NCBI GenBank assembly: GCA_035465695.1 | Contig: DATIVR010000204.1 | Span: 1-16,473 of the forward strand | DNA: 16,473 nucleotides | Source of the DNA: DASUBN01 sp035465695 | GTDB taxonomy: Bacteria > Pseudomonadota > Gammaproteobacteria > Natronospirales > REEB76 | Direction of reading: 5' to 3' | In this document: piece by piece, positions 5,762 through 12,116 of the stretch | Layout: the number at the start of each line of letters is the position of its first letter | Numbering within the stretch: the first letter of the stretch is position 1 | Program-made: the position numbers and the translations under genes | The notes under the pieces: model-generated | The model's input: the letters and a program-made list of their open reading frames with translations, nothing else | Database searches by the model: none | What the model was told of the DNA's origin: nothing

Positions 5762-8659
5762 ATGTCTCATTCTGCGGCCGCAGCGATGGAACCGATGCCT
5801 GAGACACCGGAAATCCGTGCACCCCTGGCTCCGCAGCGCGTGGAAGGTACCCTCCTGGCCGCTGCGGCGCTGCTCGCACTGATCAGCTTCTTTCCATGGC
5901 ATACGCCGCTCATGTATCCACTGAGCGCCGCCGGCATGTTGTTGGCCGCCATCACCTTTTGGGTGTCGGCGCGCGAGGGTCGCCCATGGCGCCGCTACAC
6001 GGTGCTCGCCTGCGCAGGGGTGCTGGTGGTGCTGGGGCTGCTGGGATTCGCCGGCCGTGTGCATGGCGAGCTGATATCGGCCCAGGCGGGGCTCGGGCTG
6101 ATCTTGCTCGGCCTGCAGCTTCCCATCAGCCGCAGCCATCGCGGCGCGCCGAGCCTCGTCGCGGACCTCCTGATCCTGGTGTTCGGCATATTCGTGTTGG
6201 TGATGCTGACGGGCAGCCTGTTCAGGTTCAACAGCGGCGCCGGCGCGGTCTCGGCGATCCGCGTGCTGCCGTTCACGTTACTTTGTTTCCTGCTGTATGC
6301 CGCCGTTATGGTGATGCGCCGCAGCGCCGGCGGCATGCTGGCGGTGCTGCGCGGCGGAGGCATCGGCAGCCGCATCGTACGTGTGGCGATCCCGCTGGCG
6401 CTGGGCTTGCCCCTGCTGCTATCGCTGCTGCGCAGTTATACCGTCTCGAGCGGCGAGCTTTCGCCCGCCTACGCCAGCGCCGTCTCCATCTCCTTCATCT
6501 CCCTGTGCGTCACCCTGCTGGTGCTGCTCATGGGTCGGCGCATCAACCGGCTGGAGCAGGAGGTGCGGACGCTCCTGCAGAGGAGTTCCGACGAACGCGT
6601 GCAGGAGAGCGAGCAGCGTTATGTGGAGCTGGTCGAACAGTCCATCAGCGGTTTCGTGGTGCGGCGCCCTGACGGCCATCTGCTGCTGGTCAACGAGGCC
6701 TACCGCAAGATGACCGGTTATAGCCGCGAGGAACTGTTGCAGCTCTCCGCCCGTGACCTGGTGGTGGACCAGGGGGTGCTGGAACGGGTGCGCCGCCTGG
6801 AACCCGGCCAGTCGGCTCACATCGAGACCTTCCTGAAACGCAAGGATGGCAGCCTGCTGGAGGTGGAGTACGTGACGCAGCGACTGCGGGACGGCAACCT
6901 GCAGTCGGTGCTGCTCGACATCAGCCATCGCAAGCGACTGCAGAAACAACGCGACGAGATCGAACGCCGCTACGCGGAACTGGTGGAACAGGCCCAGGAG
7001 GGCATCAGCGTGCGCCGCCACGCCGGCGAGTTCGTGTTCGTCAACGACACGTTCTGCACGATGCTCGGTTACAGCCGGGACGAGCTGCTCAAGCTGAGCA
7101 TCCATGACATCGTGCATCCAGGGGATGCCCACACCATCGCCAAGGTGCAGCAACTCGGCCGTGACGAGCGCCTGCGCCTGCAGAAGCGCATGCTGCGGAA
7201 GGACGGCACGGTCATCCATGTGGAGGTCAGCGCCAGACGCCTGCGCGGCGGCGATATCCAGAGCACTGTCCAGGACGTCACCGGCCGCAAACAGGCCGAG
7301 GAGAGGTTTCGTGCCATGGTGGACGGCTCGCCGATCGCCATGCTCATGGTGGACCGGCGCGGCGTGCTGGTGCTCGTCAATCCCGAGGCCGAACGACTGT
7401 TCGGCTACAGTCGCGACGAACTGATCGGCCGGTCCATCGAGATGTTGGTCCCATCGCGTTACCGCGAGGGACATCCACGGCTGCGTGAGCAATATCAGGC
7501 GGCGCCGGAGCGGCGTGCCATGGGCTCAGGCCGGGACCTGCACGGCCTGCGCAAGGACGGCAGCGAGGTGCCGGTGGAGATCGGTCTCAATCCCATGGTC
7601 ACCGCCGAGGGCCAGGTGGTGTTGGCTTCGGTGATAGACATCACCGAACGTCGCGCGGCCGAACAGCGCTATCAGGAACTGGTGGAGCAGGCCGCGGATG
7701 CCATCTGGTTGCGTGGACCGGACGGCCGCATGCTGTTCGTGAACGACGCCGGCTGCCGGTTGCTCGGCTATTCGCGCGAGGAACTGTTGCGCACCGCTTC
7801 CTCCGAGTTGCTACACCCGACGGACCCGGACACCTCCGTACCCATCGATGTGCTCCAGCCGCTCCAGACCACGCGGGTCGAGCGCATCATGCGGCACAAG
7901 GACGGCCACCCCATCGCCGTCGAAGCGAGCGCACGCCGTCTCGCGGACGGCTCGGTCCAGGTCATCAGCCATGACATCACCGAGCGCAAAGGCATCGAGG
8001 AAGAGCTGCGCAGGATGTCGCAGCGGCTCAGCGAAGCCCAGGAGACGGAGCGGCGTGCCATCGCCCGTGAGCTGCACGACGAGGTGGGTCAGGCCCTCAC
8101 CGCTACCCGCATCAACCTTAAGGGACTGCAGCAGCAGGCAGGCGACGGCCCGCTGGCGCCGCGACTGGCCGACAGCGAGGCGGTGGTGGCGGACCTCTTG
8201 GCGAAAGTACGGCAGATGTCCCTGGACCTGCATCCTTCGGTGCTGGACGACCTGGGGCTCGCGCCGGCACTGCGTTGGTGCGTGCGCACCCGCGGTGTCG
8301 GAAGCGACCTCAAGGTATCGCTTGACCTGCCCGAGGAGTTGCCGCGGCTTGACCACATGGCTGAGATCACCTTGTTCAGGGTGTTCCAGGAGACGCTGTC
8401 CAACGTGCTCAAGCACTCCGGCGCCGCCCACCTGAGCGTGCGCCTGGAGTACACGGGCGAACGCCTGCTGATGTCAGCCAAGGATGATGGTAGAGGATTC
8501 GACGCCGAAGCCGCGCGCCAGCGCGCGCTCTCGGGCAAGAGTCTTGGGTTGCTTGGCATGCGGGAACGGGCCCGGCTCGCCGGCGGCGAACTCGTCCTGG
8601 AGTCGGTTCCCGGGCAAGGTGCCGAGGTGCGGGTGTCATTGCCGGCGCATGCGCGTTGA
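5762..8659 (+). CDS. Membrane-bound NarX-type sensor histidine kinase with four PAS domains
   Basis: This is a 965-residue sensor kinase. The N-terminal third is a multi-pass membrane region with about eight hydrophobic helices between residues 28 and 257, resembling an integral-membrane sensory domain of MASE type. A linker helix (260-285) leads into four PAS domains starting near 286, 403, 515 and 636. Next comes a HisKA_3 dimerisation domain with the phosphoacceptor in R-E-L-H-D-E-V-G-Q (His772), then a HATPase domain with the N box (Asn881), G1 box DDGRGF (908-913) and G2 box SLGLLGMRER (927-936). PAS1, PAS2 and PAS4 share the R-Y-x-E-L-V-E-Q opening and G-Y-S-R-(E/D)-E-L-L, while PAS3 is of another type. 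The start at 5762 has GGAAAGGGAAG just upstream; an ATG at 5660 would add an odd unrelated tail. Its partner is presumably the regulator that follows. No ligand can be named from sequence. Confidence 0.93.
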   Translation: MSHSAAAAMEPMPETPEIRAPLAPQRVEGTLLAAAALLALISFFPWHTPLMYPLSAAGMLLAAITFWVSAREGRPWRRYTVLACAGVLVVLGLLGFAGRVHGELISAQAGLGLILLGLQLPISRSHRGAPSLVADLLILVFGIFVLVMLTGSLFRFNSGAGAVSAIRVLPFTLLCFLLYAAVMVMRRSAGGMLAVLRGGGIGSRIVRVAIPLALGLPLLLSLLRSYTVSSGELSPAYASAVSISFISLCVTLLVLLMGRRINRLEQEVRTLLQRSSDERVQESEQRYVELVEQSISGFVVRRPDGHLLLVNEAYRKMTGYSREELLQLSARDLVVDQGVLERVRRLEPGQSAHIETFLKRKDGSLLEVEYVTQRLRDGNLQSVLLDISHRKRLQKQRDEIERRYAELVEQAQEGISVRRHAGEFVFVNDTFCTMLGYSRDELLKLSIHDIVHPGDAHTIAKVQQLGRDERLRLQKRMLRKDGTVIHVEVSARRLRGGDIQSTVQDVTGRKQAEERFRAMVDGSPIAMLMVDRRGVLVLVNPEAERLFGYSRDELIGRSIEMLVPSRYREGHPRLREQYQAAPERRAMGSGRDLHGLRKDGSEVPVEIGLNPMVTAEGQVVLASVIDITERRAAEQRYQELVEQAADAIWLRGPDGRMLFVNDAGCRLLGYSREELLRTASSELLHPTDPDTSVPIDVLQPLQTTRVERIMRHKDGHPIAVEASARRLADGSVQVISHDITERKGIEEELRRMSQRLSEAQETERRAIARELHDEVGQALTATRINLKGLQQQAGDGPLAPRLADSEAVVADLLAKVRQMSLDLHPSVLDDLGLAPALRWCVRTRGVGSDLKVSLDLPEELPRLDHMAEITLFRVFQETLSNVLKHSGAAHLSVRLEYTGERLLMSAKDDGRGFDAEAARQRALSGKSLGLLGMRERARLAGGELVLESVPGQGAEVRVSLPAHAR

Positions 8660-8673
8660 GCGCATCGCTTCCG

Positions 8674-8751
8674 CCGCGGGACCGGCCCGCGGTTAGCTCC
8701 GAAAGTCGGACACATACGTGTCCGGCCTTCGACGCGCCCGTGCTTGGGCGC
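8674..8751. repeat. Three consecutive hairpins after the kinase gene
   Basis: Three perfect inverted repeats lie in 78 bp: CCGCGGG/CCCGCGG (8674-8692, loop 5), CGGACAC/GTGTCCG (8707-8724, loop 4) and GCGCCC/GGGCGC (8734-8751, loop 6). None is followed by a T-tract. With the terminator-like stem that follows they fill most of the kinase-regulator gap. They may be RNA structures in a leader or double-stranded operators; the middle one is the most operator-like. Confidence 0.5.
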
Positions 8752-8753
8752 AC

Positions 8754-8796
8754 CTGGCAGCGTGATGCGGCCTTTGCATCGCGTTGCCAGTTTTGT
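8754..8796 (+). terminator. Intrinsic terminator or attenuator between kinase and regulator
   Basis: A 15-bp stem (8754-8768 with 8776-8790) encloses the loop GGCCTTT and is followed by TTTTGT. Two of the pairs are G-U wobbles, and all positions pair in RNA. This is a well-formed rho-independent terminator for plus-strand transcription. It ends only about 25 bp before the regulator ATG, so it either ends kinase transcripts or acts as an attenuator controlling read-through into the regulator gene. A ribosome binding site (AAGGAG) lies between the T-tract and the ATG. Confidence 0.7.
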
Positions 8797-8821
8797 CATG
8801 CTGGGACGCAAGGAGTGACGA

Positions 8822-9454
8822 ATGCGGATCCTGATCGCCGATGACCATACGCTGGTGCGCGCCGGGCTCACCTCGTTGATCGCGCGTCTTCCGGAGATGG
8901 AAGTGGTGGCGGAAGCCGCTGACGGACGCCAGGCCCTGCGCCTGGTGCGCGACCTGCAACCGGACATCGTGCTCATGGACATCGCCATGCCGGGGCTCAA
9001 CGGGCTGGAGTCGGCGGAGCGCATCCATAACATCCATCCGCAGACCAAGATCATCATCCTCTCCATGCACGCCAGCGAGGAATACGTGGCGCAGGCCCTG
9101 AAGGCCGGCGCCTCCGGATACCTGCTCAAGGATGCCGCCACCGCCGAACTGGAGATGGCGCTCAAGTCCGTCTCCATGGGGCAGTTCTATCTCAGCCCCG
9201 CCATCTCGCGGCAGGTGGTGGACAACTTCCTCCGCGGCGGTCCGACCGGCCTCGACCTGCTCACCCCGCGCCAGCGCGAGATCCTGCAGCTCATCGCCGA
9301 GGGCAAGGGCACCCGTGAGATCGCCGAGACCCTGCATCTGTCGGTGAAGACCGTGGAGACCCACCGGGCGCAGCTGATGGAGCGCCTGGACATACACGAC
9401 GTCGCGGGGCTGATCCGGTACGCGCTCAAGAAGGGCTTGATCACGGCAGATTAG
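8822..9454 (+). CDS. NarL/FixJ-family response regulator with LuxR-type HTH
   Basis: This is a 210-residue two-domain transcription regulator. The receiver domain (1-120) has the acidic pair Asp7-Asp8, the phosphoacceptor Asp53 in LMDIAMPG, Ser81 and Lys103, all as needed for phosphorylation and switching. The DNA-binding domain (145-207) shows the LuxR/GerE pattern L-T-P-R-Q-R-E-I-L-Q-L-I-A-E-G-K and the recognition helix S-V-K-T-V-E-T-H. An AAGGAG ribosome binding site sits 6-7 bp before the ATG. The HisKA_3 kinase upstream is the class that normally pairs with NarL-type regulators, so the two very likely form a system. Targets are unknown; the palindromes at 8707-8724 and 9543-9571 are candidate sites. 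It is separated from the kinase gene by 162 bp containing a terminator-like hairpin. Confidence 0.95.
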   Translation: MRILIADDHTLVRAGLTSLIARLPEMEVVAEAADGRQALRLVRDLQPDIVLMDIAMPGLNGLESAERIHNIHPQTKIIILSMHASEEYVAQALKAGASGYLLKDAATAELEMALKSVSMGQFYLSPAISRQVVDNFLRGGPTGLDLLTPRQREILQLIAEGKGTREIAETLHLSVKTVETHRAQLMERLDIHDVAGLIRYALKKGLITAD

Positions 9455-9542
9455 CCCGCGATTGCCGGGGTCCCGTCACCCACGGCCCGCGCGGACCTCA
9501 GGGGACCTGGCCCGGCCATTCAGACAAGTCGCGTCCCGTATA

Positions 9543-9571
9543 TCAGGGAATCCCTGAGACCTAATCAGGGA
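9543..9571. promoter_or_regulatory. Palindromic operator with a third half-site
   Basis: TCAGGGA (9543-9549) and TCCCTGA (9551-9557) form a perfect palindrome around one base. A third copy, TCAGGGA (9565-9571), lies in direct orientation 22 bp from the first, about two helical turns. A weaker TCAGGGG occurs at 9498-9504. This spacing suits a dimeric regulator binding on one face of the DNA. It lies in the 244-bp gap before the receiver gene. Control by the NarL-type regulator encoded just upstream is an inference. Confidence 0.55.
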
Positions 9572-9652
9572 AGGCCCAATGCCCTCCCGCCGCCCCCACG
9601 CGCAGAGTGGTGCCGTACCGGGGACGGCGCAGTTCGAGACAGGAACCCACAC

Positions 9653-9660
9653 AAGGAGGT
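9653..9660 (+). promoter_or_regulatory. Strong Shine-Dalgarno sequence without a matching ATG
   Basis: AAGGAGGT is a perfect anti-16S match. The next ATG in the receiver frame (9678) is 17 bp away, which is too far, and the only in-frame codon at optimal spacing is CTG at 9669. Either the receiver uses a rare CTG start, or this site is a standby ribosome-loading or relic sequence. Confidence 0.45.
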
Positions 9661-9698
9661 GGACGGCGCTGACCGGGATGGGTGACCGGAGCATCCTG

Positions 9699-10082
9699 AT
9701 GACGAACGATCAGAAGAAACCATTGCGCACCGTGCTGGTGGACGATTACCCGCCGCTCTTGGCGGCGTTGGCGACGCTGTTGCGCACACGTGGGGACATC
9801 GAGATCGTCGGCCGCGCCAACAGCGGCCGCGACGGGCTCAAATTGGCCGAGGAACAGCAGCCCGACCTGGTGTTGGTGGACTTCAGCATGCCTGACATCG
9901 ATGGCGTGGCGGTCACCCGGCACCTCAAGGCCACCCCCAAGCCGCCCAAGGTCGTGGTCATGTCCTTCCATGCCGAACCGGAGTATCGTGAGATGGCGAT
10001 GCACGCCGGGGCGGATGCCTACCTCGTGAAGACCGAGCTCTACCATGAATTGGTACCGCTCCTCGGGCGCATCGCCGTCTAG
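9699..10082 (+). CDS. Stand-alone CheY-like receiver protein
   Basis: This is a 127-residue single-domain response regulator without an output domain. It has the acidic pair Asp15-Asp16, the phosphoacceptor Asp61 in LVLVDFSMPD, Ser89 and Lys111, so it should be phosphorylatable. Such proteins act by protein-protein contact or as phosphate sinks or relays. The start at 9699 is chosen because GGAG lies 7 bp upstream and the receiver fold begins a few residues later; ATG 9678, or even CTG 9669 after a strong AAGGAGGT, would add 7 to 10 residues. It lies 32 bp before the GAF-GGDEF-EAL gene and is probably co-transcribed with it, which suggests that it links phosphorylation to c-di-GMP turnover. 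The partner kinase may be the PAS kinase upstream, but this is not shown. Confidence 0.87.
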   Translation: MTNDQKKPLRTVLVDDYPPLLAALATLLRTRGDIEIVGRANSGRDGLKLAEEQQPDLVLVDFSMPDIDGVAVTRHLKATPKPPKVVVMSFHAEPEYREMAMHAGADAYLVKTELYHELVPLLGRIAV

Positions 10083-10114
10083 CCGAATCCGCGGCTGTAT
10101 AGGGACATAACTGC

Positions 10115-12031
10115 ATGGAACGCAGGCCTGTATCCGTCCCGCGAGGGCCGTTCGGCGACTCATCCGCCGGCGAAGTGCTCGCGGACGCGCAACTCCTGGA
10201 AGGCGAACAGCGGGTCTTCGAGCGCATGGCGGCCGGCGCCGAGCTCAAGCCGGTGCTGGAGGAGATCGCACTCCTCTGCGAACGCCACTCCCAGCATCTC
10301 ACCCTCTACGCAGTGTTGTTGGCCAACGACACCGGCGACCGGCTCGACGTGGTGGCCGCACCCAGTCTGCCTCCCGTCTATGCCAGCCTGGCGGATGGCA
10401 CCCCGGTGAACGCTGACTCCAATCCTTGCGGCGTCGCCGCGTGGAGCAAGCAGGCGGTGATGGTCGAGGACTTCGCCGTCGATCCGCGCTGGACCGACAT
10501 CCGCGCCGATGCCGAGACCTTGGGGCTTCGTGCCGGCTGGTCTTTGCCGATCCTCTCGCAACGTGGCAGGTTGCTCGGCACCTTCGCCGCCTACTCGCGC
10601 GAGCCGGCACGGCCTGCGCCCAAGGATGTGGCGCTGATGGAGCGGTTCGCCCACATCGCGCGCATCGCCATCGAGAAACATCACGCCGAGCGCACCATCG
10701 AGCGCATGACCAACTACGACGGCCTCACCGGCCTGCCGAACCGTACCCTGCTGCTGGACCACTTGGACGAGCAGTTGCTGAGGGGCCACGCGGTGGGAGT
10801 GCTGCTGTTCAACCTGGACAGCATGAAGCAGATCAATGACACCCTGGGCTATGAGTTCGGTAACCGCTGCATCCAAGCGGTGGCGAAGCGGCTCGAAGAG
10901 CATCATGACGACGGCGGGCTGGTGGCGCGCGTCGGCGGCGACGAGTTCGGCATGGTGTTCGGTGGGCCCGGTATCGAGGGACAGCTCGAGAAACGGGTGC
11001 GCAGCCTGTTGGATGAGATCACCCAGCCGCTCAATCTGGACGACCGCACCGTGTTCATCACCGCGAGCGCCGGCGTGAGCATCGGACCGCGCGACGGCGG
11101 TGACGCCGACAGCCTGTTCAAGCACGCTGACGTGGCTTTGCATATCGCCAAGCAGCGCGGTCGCAACGGCTTCCAAGTGTTCGATCCTTCCATGAGCGCG
11201 CCCGCGGCGCGCCGGGTGGCGCTGTTGGGTGCACTGCGGCACGCGCTGGAACGGCACGAGTTCCATGTCTATTACCAGCCGCAGGTGGATGTGGCGAGTG
11301 GCGAGATGAGCGGCGCCGAAGCCCTGTTGCGCTGGAAGAATCCGGAACAAGGCGAGGTGGCGCCCGGCGAGTTCATCCCGCTCCTGGAAGAGACCGGCTT
11401 GATCCTGAGCGTAGGCGAGTGGGTGCTGGACCAGGTATGCCGCGACCTCGTCACGCTGCAGGAGGCGGGTGTGAGGCCGCCGCGACTGGCGGTGAACCTG
11501 TCCGCGCGGCAGTTCACGCAGCCGGACCTGGCCTCCCGCATCGAAGCGGCCCTGGAGCGACATGGCGTCTCCCCGGACTTCCTCACCCTGGAGATCACCG
11601 AGACCCTCTTGATGCGGGATCCGGCCGATGCTCAGCTCATGCTGCAACGCCTCAAGGACGTGCGGGTGAAGATCGCCCTGGACGACTTCGGCACCGGTTA
11701 TTCCTCGCTGGCCTATCTCAAACGTTTCCCGGTGGACGAGCTCAAGATCGACAAGTCCTTCGTCAGCGGCGTCACCCAGTCCACCGCCGACGCGGCCATC
11801 ACCGATACCGTCATCCGGCTGGCCCATAACCTGGGCATGCGGGTGCTGGCGGAGGGCGTCGAACATGAGGCCCAGCGCGCCTTCCTCGAGGTGCATGGCT
11901 GTGACCGCATGCAGGGATACCTCACCGGTCGCCCCATGGACGTGGCTACTTTCCGGGCGCGCATCGAGGCAGCCGCCCATGCGCAGCCTGAACGCCCGTC
12001 CCCTGCGCCCGGAGTCCCGGCCGCGCGCTAG
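10115..12031 (+). CDS. GAF-GGDEF-EAL protein, probable c-di-GMP phosphodiesterase
   Basis: This is a 638-residue soluble protein. A GAF sensor domain (about 30-190) is followed by a GGDEF domain (197-360) and an EAL domain (370-620). The EAL domain carries the residues needed for c-di-GMP hydrolysis: Glu402 in A-E-A-L-L-R-W, Asn461 in VNLSARQF, Glu493, Asp523-Asp524 in LDDFGTGYSS, Lys544, Glu580 and Gln600 in MQGYLTGRP. The GGDEF domain keeps GGDEF (274-278) and Asn241, but the metal-binding aspartate of the D-x-D-x-F-K segment is Asn233 and the guanine-binding aspartate is Asn250; no I-site RxxD precedes the motif. Cyclase activity is therefore doubtful, and the domain may bind GTP for regulation or do nothing enzymatic. 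AGGGA lies 9 bp before the ATG. It follows the receiver gene by 32 bp. Confidence 0.93.
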   Translation: MERRPVSVPRGPFGDSSAGEVLADAQLLEGEQRVFERMAAGAELKPVLEEIALLCERHSQHLTLYAVLLANDTGDRLDVVAAPSLPPVYASLADGTPVNADSNPCGVAAWSKQAVMVEDFAVDPRWTDIRADAETLGLRAGWSLPILSQRGRLLGTFAAYSREPARPAPKDVALMERFAHIARIAIEKHHAERTIERMTNYDGLTGLPNRTLLLDHLDEQLLRGHAVGVLLFNLDSMKQINDTLGYEFGNRCIQAVAKRLEEHHDDGGLVARVGGDEFGMVFGGPGIEGQLEKRVRSLLDEITQPLNLDDRTVFITASAGVSIGPRDGGDADSLFKHADVALHIAKQRGRNGFQVFDPSMSAPAARRVALLGALRHALERHEFHVYYQPQVDVASGEMSGAEALLRWKNPEQGEVAPGEFIPLLEETGLILSVGEWVLDQVCRDLVTLQEAGVRPPRLAVNLSARQFTQPDLASRIEAALERHGVSPDFLTLEITETLLMRDPADAQLMLQRLKDVRVKIALDDFGTGYSSLAYLKRFPVDELKIDKSFVSGVTQSTADAAITDTVIRLAHNLGMRVLAEGVEHEAQRAFLEVHGCDRMQGYLTGRPMDVATFRARIEAAAHAQPERPSPAPGVPAAR

Positions 12032-12116
12032 GACACCCGCGGCCAAGCTGTTACCATGCTGAGGATATGGCCCCATCGGTCCCGTGGCCGTGCCCGAGGC
12101 GTAGGCAGCCCCTTCA

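Noticed and set aside
5495..5800. Integration of the signalling cassette at tRNA-Gly as a genomic island
   Set aside because: No second copy of the tRNA 3' end, no integrase and no change in base composition are visible. The cassette looks native.
6419..7492. A 357-residue open frame antisense to the histidine kinase
   Set aside because: The opposite strand encodes intact PAS domains; the antisense translation is low in recognisable motifs.
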